Shown: one piece after another, positions 42,949 through 56,293 of the stretch
Position numbering within the stretch: position 1 is the stretch's first letter
How the letters are laid out: each line of letters opens with the position of its first letter
NCBI RefSeq assembly: GCF_000382245.1
Contig: NZ_KB907882.1
Span: 1 to 62,210, forward strand
Length of the DNA stretch: 62,210 nt
From: Kushneria aurantia DSM 21353
Lineage (GTDB): Bacteria; Pseudomonadota; Gammaproteobacteria; Pseudomonadales; Halomonadaceae
Direction: 5' to 3'
The notes under the pieces: generated by a model
Told to the model about the DNA's origin: nothing
Database searches by the model: none
Seen by the model: the letters and a program-made list of their open reading frames with translations, nothing else
Program-made: the position numbers and the translations under genes

Positions 42949-45177
42949 ATGAGCCCATACAACTTCTCACGCGGCTTCGGGCTGACGCTGGGCGCCGGCG
43001 TGCTGCTGAGCGCCGCACCGCTGCAGGCCGCCGAAGAGCGTCCGTCCGACGCATCGCTCGCAGCCACTGCACCACCCGCAGCAACCTCGACGACGACCAC
43101 GGCCGCCAATACCGCCGCGGCGCAGGAAGACATGGTGGTCGTCGGCTCACGCACCCCGGCCTCGCCGGACCGCATTCCCGGCGCGGTATGGATCGTCGAT
43201 GCCGAGCAGATCGAGAGCCGCACCCAGGCTGGCGAGGATCTCAAGACAGCGCTGGGCAAGCTGATTCCGGGAATGGACTTCGCCCCCGAGGGGCGCACCG
43301 AATACGGTCAGAACCTGCGCGGTCGCAGTCCGCAGATCCTGATCGACGGCGTACCGATGACCAGTTCGCGTGGCCTGTCGCGCCAGTTCGACTCGATCGA
43401 CCCGTTCAATGTCGAGCGTGTCGAGGTGCTCTCCGGTGCCAACAGCCTCTACGGCGGCAACGCTACCGGCGGCACCATCAACATCGTCACCAAAGCGCCG
43501 CAGGCGGGTGGCCCCCACTTCGAGACGCAGGTGAGCACCACCTCGGGTTTTGATAACCATCGCGACTTCGACCGCCGGGTGGCGCAGTCGGTCAGCGGCG
43601 GCAACGAACGCCTGCGCGGTCGGCTGGGGGTGGCCTACGCCGAGAACGGGCGCTTCTACGATGGCCATAACGAGGAGATCTTCCCCGACCTGGCGCAGAC
43701 CGACCTGCAGGACAACCGCTCGGTGGATCTGCTCAGCACGATGGAGATCGATCTCGCCGAGCAGCAGCGTCTCGAACTGCTGGCGCAGTATTACGACTCC
43801 GGCTTCGAGGGCGAGCGCGGCGTCTATTTCCCCGAGCTCGAGCAGGGCAGTCTGGGCAACGCCGGGATTCGCGGCGGCTATGCCTCGGACCGCGACCCCG
43901 GCACCGAACGCCAGCTCTATAATGCCAACTATCACCACGCCGATCTGCTGGGGCAGGATTTCTACCTGCAGGGCTACTATCGCGAAGAGACCAGCACCTT
44001 CTCGCCCTTCCCCTACTACGTGGACGACCGCGCTGCCGTCGAGTTTCGCGCCTCCGAGCAGCGCACCGATCTGGGCGGCGCCCGGGCGCTGTTCGTGGCG
44101 CCGCTGCGCGACGACCTGGAACTAACCTATGGCGTGGATTACTACCACGAGCGCTTCGGCTCCGATCAGGCCTACTTCGACCGCGCCACCTCCGATGCCA
44201 GCGGCGGCCTCGAGCTGGATATCGACCGCATCGGGCCGCGCTATCCCGGCTACTCGGTGGACGGCTTCGCCGGCTACGCCCAGTTGGAGTGGCAGGCCAC
44301 CGAGCGGCTGAGCGTGCAGGGCGGGGTGCGTCAGGAGCACGCCGATGTCGATGTCGACGCCTTCAGCGTAGGCAGCGCCACCAATCCCGGCGGCCGCAAC
44401 GACTACGACACCACGCTGTTCAACCTCGGCGTGGTGCAGGAGTACGACAGCGGCCACCGCTTCTGGTCGAGCTACAGCCAGGGCTTCGAGCTGCCCAACG
44501 TCGCCAGCGTCTACAGCGGCGCGCAGTTCGATATCGGCCGCAACCCGGTCGACGGCATCCAGACCGACCAGGTCGAACTGGGCTGGGGATATCGCAGCCA
44601 GGCCTGGGACAGCCAGCTGGCGCTCTATTATTCATGGTCCGACCGGGCGCTGGAAAACGACCGCCAGCTGGGCACCGAAATCGTCGATGACAAGCGCCGC
44701 GACTACGGCATCGAGGCCGCCACCTCGCGCTATATCGGCCGCCACTGGGAAGTGGGCGGCACCGCCCATCTGACCCGCTCCGAACAGCTGGCCGACGACG
44801 GCGAATGGTACCGCCGCGATGCCCGTTACGCCTCGCTCTCCAGCGCCACCGCCTTCGTCGAATGGGACGATAACCAGCGCTCGCTGCGCCTGCAGGGCAA
44901 CCACGCCTTCGACCTGTCCGACGACGCCAGTGAGCTGGGTTCGGCCAGCGACAACGAAATCGACGGCTTCACCACCTTCGATCTGATCGGCCGCCAGCGC
45001 ACCGCGGATTACGGCACCTTCACACTGGGTATCGAAAACCTGCTGGATAAACGCTACGCCACCGTCTGGGGACAGCGCGCAGCAGTGTTCTATGCACCGA
45101 CCTACGGCCCCGAGGCGCTCTACCGCTTCCAAGGGCGCGGACGCACCTTCTCGCTGGGCTGGAACATGAACTGGTAG
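42949..45177 (+). CDS. TonB-dependent outer-membrane siderophore receptor
   Basis: 742 aa. Signal peptide (to about AAPLQAA), then a Thr/Ala-rich linker and a TonB box candidate (DMVVVGSRT). The plug domain carries IPGMDFAPEG, LIDGVPMTSSRGLSRQFD and the NVERVEVLSGANSLYGGNATGGTINIVTK core; a 22-strand barrel ends in the terminal aromatic SLGWNMNW. The plug resembles PvuA/IutA-type citrate-hydroxamate receptors. A weak Fur-like stretch (GAAACATTCTCATTTC, 42895-42910) lies upstream. Energised by TonB-ExbBD; ligand not certain. Confidence 0.9.
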   Translation: MSPYNFSRGFGLTLGAGVLLSAAPLQAAEERPSDASLAATAPPAATSTTTTAANTAAAQEDMVVVGSRTPASPDRIPGAVWIVDAEQIESRTQAGEDLKTALGKLIPGMDFAPEGRTEYGQNLRGRSPQILIDGVPMTSSRGLSRQFDSIDPFNVERVEVLSGANSLYGGNATGGTINIVTKAPQAGGPHFETQVSTTSGFDNHRDFDRRVAQSVSGGNERLRGRLGVAYAENGRFYDGHNEEIFPDLAQTDLQDNRSVDLLSTMEIDLAEQQRLELLAQYYDSGFEGERGVYFPELEQGSLGNAGIRGGYASDRDPGTERQLYNANYHHADLLGQDFYLQGYYREETSTFSPFPYYVDDRAAVEFRASEQRTDLGGARALFVAPLRDDLELTYGVDYYHERFGSDQAYFDRATSDASGGLELDIDRIGPRYPGYSVDGFAGYAQLEWQATERLSVQGGVRQEHADVDVDAFSVGSATNPGGRNDYDTTLFNLGVVQEYDSGHRFWSSYSQGFELPNVASVYSGAQFDIGRNPVDGIQTDQVELGWGYRSQAWDSQLALYYSWSDRALENDRQLGTEIVDDKRRDYGIEAATSRYIGRHWEVGGTAHLTRSEQLADDGEWYRRDARYASLSSATAFVEWDDNQRSLRLQGNHAFDLSDDASELGSASDNEIDGFTTFDLIGRQRTADYGTFTLGIENLLDKRYATVWGQRAAVFYAPTYGPEALYRFQGRGRTFSLGWNMNW

Positions 45178-45200
45178 TCGCGAGCATTATAAAAGCCGGG

Positions 45201-45239
45201 AGGCAGCGCGGCGGCTCGTCGTGGGCCGCCACGCTGCCT
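45201..45239 (+). terminator. Hairpin after the TonB receptor gene
   Basis: Arms AGGCAGCGCGGCGGC (45201-45215) and GCCGCCACGCTGCCT (45225-45239) pair at 14 of 15 positions. No T-run follows. Just after it a 21-bp sequence (GCTGCCTGCGTGCATCGAAAA) is repeated directly at 45233 and 45257. Confidence 0.45.
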
Positions 45240-45384
45240 GCGTGCATCGAAAACGCGCTGCCTGCGTGCATCGAAAAATAGTGCCGGGCGTTTCACACAG
45301 GGCATTAAAATGGTAGTGGTAATAGCCACATTGCCACTGAACCGAAGACTGAATTCTCAAGTCTGCCGTGCGAGACACGCTGTG

Positions 45385-46023
45385 ATGCCGACACACCTCG
45401 ATCAAGATTTTTGCTCCCGCCGCACCACTTTACGGCAGCGCTACTGGCAGTGGCTGGTACTGCTGTGTCTCTGCGTCCTGCTTTCCGGCTGCGGTATCAA
45501 CAACATCCCGACGCTGGATGAAAGAGTGAAATCGGCCTGGGCGCAGGTTCAGAATCAATACCAGCGCCGCGCCGACCTGATCCCCAACCTGGTCGAGACC
45601 GTGAAGGGCTTCGCCACCCAGGAGCGCGAGACGCTAACGGCGGTGGTCGAGGCGCGCGCCCGGGCGAGTTCGATTCAGGTCGATGCGCAGACGCTCAACA
45701 ACCCCGAGCGACTACAGCAGTTCCAGCAGGCGCAGAGCCAGCTGGGCAGCGCCCTGAGCCGCCTGATGGCGGTCTCCGAACGCTACCCCGAGCTGCGCTC
45801 CAATCAGAACTTTCTGGCCCTGCAGTCCCAGCTCGAGGGCACGGAGAACCGTATTGCCGTCGCTCGACGCGACTTCATCCAGGCGGTCGAGGCCTACAAC
45901 ACCGAAATCCGCACCTTCCCGGGCACGATCTGGCACAGCCTGCTGTACAGCGATATGCCGCTGCGCGAGAACTTCGAGGCGACGGCGTCGAATGCCGACC
46001 AGCCGCCGCAGGTGAATTTCTGA
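45385..46023 (+). CDS. lemA: LemA-family lipoprotein
   Basis: 212 aa. Cytoplasmic N-tail, hydrophobic segment (WLVLLCLCVLLSGC) with a lipobox Cys, then the LemA helical domain: VKSAWAQVQNQYQRRADLIPNLVETVKGFATQE, SERYPELRSNQNFLALQSQLEGTENRIAVARRDF and FPGTIWHSLLY. ATG 45385 is chosen over the long upstream frame. It heads a lemA-TPM-TPM operon, a conserved trio of unknown envelope function. Confidence 0.92.
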   Translation: MPTHLDQDFCSRRTTLRQRYWQWLVLLCLCVLLSGCGINNIPTLDERVKSAWAQVQNQYQRRADLIPNLVETVKGFATQERETLTAVVEARARASSIQVDAQTLNNPERLQQFQQAQSQLGSALSRLMAVSERYPELRSNQNFLALQSQLEGTENRIAVARRDFIQAVEAYNTEIRTFPGTIWHSLLYSDMPLRENFEATASNADQPPQVNF

Positions 46024-46069
46024 TCTCCCTGGACCTTTGCGACCACAGGTGAACTCGTCATGCGCTTGA

Positions 46070-46210
46070 GAGGGTGTTTATAAAACAGGCGAGCGAAGGC
46101 AAGACAGGGCAAAATTGACCGAAAACGCGGAGTTTACATGGGGATAAATGAGCATTTGAGGTCAATTTTAATGCCGTATTGTCGAGCGCAGCCCTTTTGT
46201 CAACACCCTC
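46070..46210. mobile_element. 141-bp MITE-like element inserted in the TPM gene start
   Basis: Ends GAGGGTGTT and AACACCCTC form terminal inverted repeats (14 of the first 16 bases match), and AAAATTGACC sits at offset 42-51 from both ends. It is flanked by TGA direct repeats (46067-46069 and 46211-46213), a 3-bp TNA duplication like that of IS5-family (IS1031 group) elements. It has no transposase. It carries GGAG-TTTAC-ATG (46129-46140), which now starts the host gene. Confidence 0.85.
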
Positions 46211-46926
46211 TGAGCCGCTCGCTCATTATCGGCCTCTGGCTTTTGCTGTGCGCCACCGCCGTCCAGGCCGCAGCCGATTTTCCCGAGCTGACCGGGCGTG
46301 TGGTGGACAACGCCAACCTGCTCGACAGCACCGCCGAAAGGCAGCTCACCGAGAGCCTGGCCGCGCACGAACAGGCGACCGGTGAGCAGATCGTGGTGGT
46401 CACGCTACCCGACCTGCAGGGCGACACCATCGAGCAGTATGGCTATCAACTCGGTCGCCACTGGGGCATCGGCCAGGCCGAGGAGAACAACGGCGCCCTG
46501 CTGATCGTTGCCCGCGACGAGCGCCGGGTACGCATCGAGGTGGGCTATGGGCTGGAGGGGCGCCTGACCGATGCCCAATCCTCGATCATCATCAACCAGC
46601 GCATCCTCCCCGCCTTTCGCGAAGGCGACTTCTCCCGCGGCATCGTCGCCGGCAGCGAAGCGATGATCGAAGTACTCGGCGGCGACCCGCTGGCACAGCC
46701 CGAGCAGCGCAATCAGCGCGACGCCGCCCCTGTCGGCCGTGCCGGCATCTGGTTTTTCATTCTCCTCGCCATCGTCATGATCATCGTCCGCAGCGGGGGC
46801 GGCGGCGGCGGCGGCGGCTTCGGCGGCGGTTTCATGGGCGGCAGCAGCGGGGGTGGCTTCGGTGGCGGCGGTTTTGGCGGTGGCGGCGGCGGTTTTGGCG
46901 GCGGCGGTGCCTCAGGCGGCTGGTAA
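46138..46926 (+). CDS. TPM-domain membrane protein, N-terminus rewritten by MITE
   Basis: 262 aa from ATG 46138. Residues 1-24 come from the inserted element; from LSRSLIIGLWLLLCATAVQAAA the native signal peptide continues. The TPM domain (about 45-180: RVVDNANLLDSTAERQLTESL, VVTLPDLQGDTIEQYGYQLGRHWGIG, VRIEVGYGLEGRLTD) faces the periplasm, followed by a membrane helix and a glycine-rich tail. Removing the element and one TGA restores ATG (46060)-CGC-TTG-AGC in frame, so the original protein began MRLSRSLIIG. The second in-frame ATG (46171) is an alternative. Partner of LemA. Confidence 0.88.
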   Translation: MGINEHLRSILMPYCRAQPFCQHPLSRSLIIGLWLLLCATAVQAAADFPELTGRVVDNANLLDSTAERQLTESLAAHEQATGEQIVVVTLPDLQGDTIEQYGYQLGRHWGIGQAEENNGALLIVARDERRVRIEVGYGLEGRLTDAQSSIIINQRILPAFREGDFSRGIVAGSEAMIEVLGGDPLAQPEQRNQRDAAPVGRAGIWFFILLAIVMIIVRSGGGGGGGGFGGGFMGGSSGGGFGGGGFGGGGGGFGGGGASGGW

Positions 46927-46957
46927 TCAGGCAGGCGATGAACAAGGATCGAACGTC

Positions 46958-47587
46958 ATGTCCCTATTGAGCGAAAGCGAACAGCGCGAGGTCGGCGAGG
47001 CCATTGCGCGTATCGAGCGGGAGACCGATGCAGAGATCGTTACGGTGCTGGCGGCACAGGCGGACGACTATGCCTACATTCCGCTGCTCTGGGCGGGGCT
47101 CCTGGCGCTGATCGCGCCCGGCGCGCTGGCGGTTATCGCCAGCTGGATCGGTCTTGTCGTGGGCCCCTGGAGCGTGCTGCTGGTGCAGTGGGTCTGCTTT
47201 GTGGTACTGGCCCTGCTGTTTCGCACCCCGCGAGTGACCACGCGCCTGATCCCGCGCCATGTGCGCTTCTGGCGCGCCTCCAACCTCGCTCGACGGCAGT
47301 TTCTGGAGCAGAACCTGCACCACACCGAAGCCGGTACCGGGGTGCTGATCTTCGTCTCGCAGGCGGAGCGCTACGTCGAGATCCTGGTCGACCGGGGCAT
47401 CTCCGCACGGCTGGATGACGCGGCGTGGGCCTCCATCGTTGCCGATTTCACCCACAAGGTAGGCGCAGGGCACACTCGGCAGGGCTTTCTCGACTGCATC
47501 GAGGCCTGCGGCGAGCTCCTGAAAACGCACTTCCCCGCCACGCACGAGCGTAACGAGCTGCCCGATCGGCTGGTGGTGCTCGACTAG
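46958..47587 (+). CDS. TPM-domain protein, second copy
   Basis: 209 aa without a signal peptide. Short N-terminal TPM-like helix (LLSESEQREVGEAIARIERETDAEIV), two membrane segments (about 46-90), then the second TPM half (RRQFLEQNLHHTEAGTGVLIFVSQAERYVEILVDRGISARLDDAAW). The insertion of two membrane spans inside the TPM fold is the usual form of this paralogue next to lemA. Starts 32 bp after the previous gene; GGATC precedes ATG 46958. Function unknown. Confidence 0.88.
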   Translation: MSLLSESEQREVGEAIARIERETDAEIVTVLAAQADDYAYIPLLWAGLLALIAPGALAVIASWIGLVVGPWSVLLVQWVCFVVLALLFRTPRVTTRLIPRHVRFWRASNLARRQFLEQNLHHTEAGTGVLIFVSQAERYVEILVDRGISARLDDAAWASIVADFTHKVGAGHTRQGFLDCIEACGELLKTHFPATHERNELPDRLVVLD

Positions 47588-47592
47588 CTGGC

Positions 47593-50659
<3,067 letters not shown>

Positions 50660-50694
50660 TTCCGCAACACACGACACGTTGCGGTAACAGCGAA

Positions 50695-50723
50695 ACCGGC
50701 GCCACAGGGGCGCCGGTTTTTTT
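50695..50723 (+). terminator. Intrinsic terminator after icd
   Basis: ACCGGCGCC-ACAGG-GGCGCCGGT followed by a T-run to 50723. The structured repeat begins in that T-run. Confidence 0.88.
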
Positions 50724-50793
50724 GCCCTGCCTTCTCTGGTGGGCACCCTGCGAGCCGCCTGCGGCATCAAAAAATCGCTCCCGGCGATTTTTT
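50722..50793 (+). repeat. 72-bp dispersed copy of the structured repeat
   Basis: TGCCCTGCC...GGTGGGCA outer stem, CCGCCTGCGGC, then a terminal hairpin with TCCCG loop whose stem is ATCGC/GCGAT. This is a third stem version, again complementary on both sides, and differs from the copies at 21.9 and 22.8 kb. The rest of the 412-bp gap (50794-51071) holds no gene I can support and must contain the gcd promoter. Confidence 0.85.
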
Positions 50794-51071
50794 ATGTCTC
50801 AACGACGCTTTAAGGCGGCCCTATAGCGACGAGGAAAATAGCGTCACCGCCAGCGCGCGGGCTGCGAGCCAGATCAGCGCAAGATTAAACCGGATCATGA
50901 AAAAATAGTCTTGCAGAACTTGATTTTTGCGCCGAGCCCTTCGATAACTTTAAACGTAACTTAAAAAAATCCGGGCAGTCTCCTGCAAGGAGACCCCCTT
51001 TTGCGCAACACGCCACCTGAAGACGCATGTGCTCAAAGCCTGCAGGGTTGCGCTCGCCAACGGAGAGCTTA

Positions 51072-53618
51072 ATGAGCGTATCGAACAAACGAAGCACTGG
51101 CACCCTCCTTGCCCTGATCGTCGGTATTCTTGTCGCCCTGAGCGGCATCGCCATTGCCGGCGGTGGACTCTATCTGGTGATCCTCGGCGGCTCCTGGTAC
51201 TACCTGATCGCCGGTGTCGCCATGCTGATCGCCGCTATCCAGCTGATGCGCGGCCGCATGTCGGGGGCCTGGATCTTTGCACTGGTGCTGATCGGCACCT
51301 TTTTGTGGACCGCCTGGGAGTCCGGGCTCAACTACTGGCGCTGGATTCCAAGGTTGGACCTGGTGCTGATTCTCGCCATTTTGGTGGCGCTGGTAACACC
51401 GGCGCTGCGTGACGGCCCCTCGCAGCGCGCCGGTTTCAGCGCTGCGGGTGTCCTGTTTCTGGGCCTTGTGGTCGCCGGCGCGCTGGCCTTCGTGCCGGGT
51501 CGCGGCTACGACAAGCCCGGCAACCTGCCCGCCGTGGCCGATAACAGCTACGCCACCGACGTAGGCAGCGCGCAACCCGCCGATGTGCCAGAGCGCGGCG
51601 ACTGGAGCGCCTACGGTCAGGACTCGGCCGCCACACGCTACTCATCGCTGGATCAGATCACGGCGCAGAACGTGGGCAATCTGCAGGTCGCCTGGCAGTA
51701 TCAGACCGGCGATGTCGTCCAGAAGGGCTGGGGTACCGAAAACACCCCGCTCAAGGTCGGCGATGACGTTTTTGTCTGCACCGGGCACGATATTCTGATC
51801 TCGCTCGATGCCGCCAGCGGTAAGGAGAACTGGCGCTACGACCCGGGCGTCAGCGACAAGTCGATTCCCTATACCGCCGCCTGCCGCGGCCTCGTCTACT
51901 ACCGGGTGCCCGACGACAACGCGAATAACGCAGCCTCGCAGAGCGCATCAGGTGACGGCGCGTCAAACGCTGCGGCGGACCAGAGCGGCGGCAATACCTC
52001 CTCTTCAAACGCCGCTGGCGCGCAGACTGTCGCCGACGACAACAGCATGTGTCGCGACCGCATCATCGTCGGCACCCTGGATGCGCGCCTGATCGAGGTC
52101 GACGCCCACAGTGGTGAGCCCTGCAGCGGCTTCGGCAACAATGGCCAGGTGAGCATCACCGATCACATGGGCGAGGTGCCACAGGGCTACGTGTCCATCT
52201 CCGGTGTGCCGGTGGTGGTGCGTAACGTGCTGATCACCGGCCATGAGGTCATTGACGGCCAGAGCAACCATGAGCCTTCGGGGGTGATCAAGGGCTTCGA
52301 TGTGGTCACCGGCAAGGAACTGTGGGCCTGGGATGCCGCCAACCCCGACCACAGCGAGCCATTGACCGGCGACGCCACCTACCCCCGCGCCTCGCCCAAT
52401 ATGTGGACCACCGCAGTGGGCGACAGCAAACTGGGCATGGTCTATCTGCCTATGGGTAACGCCCTGCCCGACTACTGGAGCAGCAGCCGTACCGAGGCCG
52501 AAAAGACCTACTCCAGCGGACTGGTGGCGCTTAACGTGGAAACCGGCCTGCCTGCCTGGCACTTCCAGACGGCGCATAACGACGTATGGGATTACGACGA
52601 GGGTGCGCAGCCAACCCTGATCAACTTCCCCACCGGCAACGGTGAGCGGGTTCCCGCCTTGATTCTGCCCACCAAACAGGCGGAAATCTATGTCCTCGAT
52701 CGGCGCACCGGCAAGCCTCTGGGCGGCGGCGCCGAAGAGCGCAAGGTGCCACAGGGCGGCGCCGAGCCCGACCAGCGCGCAGCAACCCAGCCCTTCTCAC
52801 TGTATGCCAATCTGCGCTTTCCCGATCTGACCGCGCGCGACACCTGGGGCATGACGCCGTTCGACCAGCTCTACTGCCGCATTCAGTTCGAGCGCGCTCG
52901 CTACGACGGCCCCTACACACCGCCGATGGCCGACCAGCCCTACATCGAGTATCCCAGCTACAACGGCGGTTCCGACTGGGGGAGCGTTGCGGTCGACCCG
53001 CAGCGCGGCGTGATCATCGCCAACTACAACAACATGGCGATGTACGATCAATTGATCTCGCGGGGAGAAGTGAACCAACTGGGCTGGAAAACCCGCGCCG
53101 AGCTGAATCAGGGCGCTACCCCCATCGAGGGCGCAGGTGCGCCCCAGGTGGGGGCCCCCTACGGCGTCGAGATCAACGCCGGCTGGCGTAACCCCTACAC
53201 CGGCCTGCTCTGCACCCAGCCGCCCTACGGCGGTATCCGCGCCATCGACCTGGCCAGCGGCAAAACCCTCTGGGATCGTCCGCTGGGTACCGCCCGCGCC
53301 AACGGCCCGTGGGGCATCGAGTCCGGCCTGCCGATCAATATCGGCACGCCCAATAACGGCGGTTCGGTGGTCACCGCCGGCGGCCTGATCTTCATCGCCG
53401 CCGCCACCGACAATCTCTTCCGCGCGATCGACATGGAGACCGGCAAGACGGTGTGGAGCGTGCCCCTGCCCGCCGGTGGCCAGGCCAGTCCCATCGTCTA
53501 TGAAGCCAACGGACGTGAATACGTGATGATTCGTGCCGCCGGCCACCACTTCATGCACACGCCAAAAGGGGACTATGTGATCGCCTATGCCCTGCCGCAG
53601 TCCGGCTCGGGCGCCTGA
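51072..53618 (+). CDS. gcd: Membrane-bound PQQ-dependent glucose dehydrogenase
   Basis: 848 aa. Five N-terminal membrane helices (about 1-145) that hold ubiquinone, then an eight-bladed PQQ propeller. Blocks: ERGDWSAYGQDSAATRYSSLDQI, CTGHDILISLDAASGKENWRYDP, NDVWDYDEGAQPTLI, VDPQRGVIIANYNNMAMYD, GTARANGPWGIESGLPINIGTPNNGGSVVTAGGLIFIAA. It oxidises glucose (or a related polyol) to lactone in the periplasm. Odd feature: a low-complexity Ala/Ser/Asn/Gly insert of about 45 residues (about 285-325, NNAASQSASGDGAS...) before CRDRIIVGTLDARLI. ATG 51072 with GGAGAG. Confidence 0.93.
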   Translation: MSVSNKRSTGTLLALIVGILVALSGIAIAGGGLYLVILGGSWYYLIAGVAMLIAAIQLMRGRMSGAWIFALVLIGTFLWTAWESGLNYWRWIPRLDLVLILAILVALVTPALRDGPSQRAGFSAAGVLFLGLVVAGALAFVPGRGYDKPGNLPAVADNSYATDVGSAQPADVPERGDWSAYGQDSAATRYSSLDQITAQNVGNLQVAWQYQTGDVVQKGWGTENTPLKVGDDVFVCTGHDILISLDAASGKENWRYDPGVSDKSIPYTAACRGLVYYRVPDDNANNAASQSASGDGASNAAADQSGGNTSSSNAAGAQTVADDNSMCRDRIIVGTLDARLIEVDAHSGEPCSGFGNNGQVSITDHMGEVPQGYVSISGVPVVVRNVLITGHEVIDGQSNHEPSGVIKGFDVVTGKELWAWDAANPDHSEPLTGDATYPRASPNMWTTAVGDSKLGMVYLPMGNALPDYWSSSRTEAEKTYSSGLVALNVETGLPAWHFQTAHNDVWDYDEGAQPTLINFPTGNGERVPALILPTKQAEIYVLDRRTGKPLGGGAEERKVPQGGAEPDQRAATQPFSLYANLRFPDLTARDTWGMTPFDQLYCRIQFERARYDGPYTPPMADQPYIEYPSYNGGSDWGSVAVDPQRGVIIANYNNMAMYDQLISRGEVNQLGWKTRAELNQGATPIEGAGAPQVGAPYGVEINAGWRNPYTGLLCTQPPYGGIRAIDLASGKTLWDRPLGTARANGPWGIESGLPINIGTPNNGGSVVTAGGLIFIAAATDNLFRAIDMETGKTVWSVPLPAGGQASPIVYEANGREYVMIRAAGHHFMHTPKGDYVIAYALPQSGSGA

Positions 53619-53643
53619 GCGATCCATCGTTCACACGCCATAT

Positions 53644-53673
53644 CGCCCCGGTCAGTTGGCCGGGGCGTTTTTT
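53644..53673. terminator. Terminator between gcd and ligB
   Basis: CGCCCCGG-TCAGTTGG-CCGGGGCG followed by TTTTTT. Serves gcd; the convergent ligB ends ten bases further on. Confidence 0.88.
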
Positions 53674-53682
53674 ATGGTGTGT

Positions 53683-55464
<1,782 letters not shown>

Positions 55465-55599
55465 CTACCGGCTCAGCTCCACCTCGGTCGTACCGCCTTC
55501 GCGCACCCGTACCTGCTTGAGAATAAAGGGGCTGCGGCCGCCGCCCGGCAGCGTCAGGGCCATCAGGCCGACGCCGACAAGTTTTTGCCAGTCACTCAT
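55465..55599 (-). CDS. Candidate 44-aa protein coupled to the DUF1003 gene
   Basis: ATG 55599 overlaps the DUF1003 gene end and has AGGAGG six bases upstream, an ideal ribosome site. The product (MSDWQKLVGVGLMALTL..., ending TEVELSR) has a short hydrophobic start, PGGGRSPF and a charged C-terminal half. No family recognised. The strong ribosome site and the overlap make a real gene more likely than chance. Confidence 0.5.
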   Translation of the reverse strand: MSDWQKLVGVGLMALTLPGGGRSPFILKQVRVREGGTTEVELSR

Positions 55600-56293
55600 G
55601 GCCATCCTCCTGCCGCGCTCGGGCCTGCTGCAGCTCGGCCAGCTGCATCATGGCGTGGTCGAGCTTGTCGTGCAGCTGCAGAATCTCCAGCTCGGCCTTG
55701 AGATTGATACGGTAGTCGCTCTCCGCGCGGGCACGATCCTTCTCCTCCTGCCGACGCTGGCTCATCATGATCACCGGCGCCTGCAGCGCCGCCAGCGAGG
55801 AGAGCACCAGGTTGAGCAGAATAAAGGGGTAAGGGTCGAAGGGGTGCGCCAACAGGCCGATGGTGTTGAGCAGCATCCAGCCGATCAACACGACCGCGAA
55901 ACTCAGAATGAACCCCCAACTGCCGCCGAACGTCGCCAGCCGATCCGCCGCCCGGTTGCCGAAACTTTCGCGCTCCGGCAGCACCTCCTCGGGGGGCCGG
56001 GTGACCGGTTCGCCGCGCTCGATGGCTTCGATCACCTGCTCGCCGAGTGTGCCGGTAGCGTGATGGCGATGCAGCCAACTGCGCAGGTGGCGTCGTCGCG
56101 CCCGCATCAGATCGCTGCGACACAGATAACACCCCTGCCCCCAGCCGGCAGCGAGCGCCTCGATTTCCGGGCTCAGCGAGGGGCGTACGGCGCCGAACGG
56201 TATCAGTTCGACATCGGGCGAGTGGCGGCCGCAGACGTGGCAAAAGGGCGTGGTGCCGGCGGGTTGCGCTTCGTGGGAGTGACCTTGTGGCAT
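55592..56293 (-). CDS. DUF1003 membrane protein with N-terminal Cys pairs
   Basis: 233 aa. An N-terminal zinc-ribbon-like part (CHVCGRH near 18-24, CYLCRSD near 55-61), then the DUF1003 core with two membrane helices (GSWGFILSFAVVLIGWMLLN and FILLNLVLSSLAALQAPVIMM) followed by QRRQEEKDRARAESDYRINLKAELEI and a coiled-coil tail. DUF1003 proteins are widespread and uncharacterised. Start ATG 56293. Confidence 0.88.
   Translation of the reverse strand: MPQGHSHEAQPAGTTPFCHVCGRHSPDVELIPFGAVRPSLSPEIEALAAGWGQGCYLCRSDLMRARRRHLRSWLHRHHATGTLGEQVIEAIERGEPVTRPPEEVLPERESFGNRAADRLATFGGSWGFILSFAVVLIGWMLLNTIGLLAHPFDPYPFILLNLVLSSLAALQAPVIMMSQRRQEEKDRARAESDYRINLKAELEILQLHDKLDHAMMQLAELQQARARQEDGHE

Noticed and set aside
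42949-45177. Complete siderophore locus
   Set aside because: Only a receptor, a regulator and an MFS transporter are present; no NIS or NRPS synthetase or ferric reductase gene is visible.
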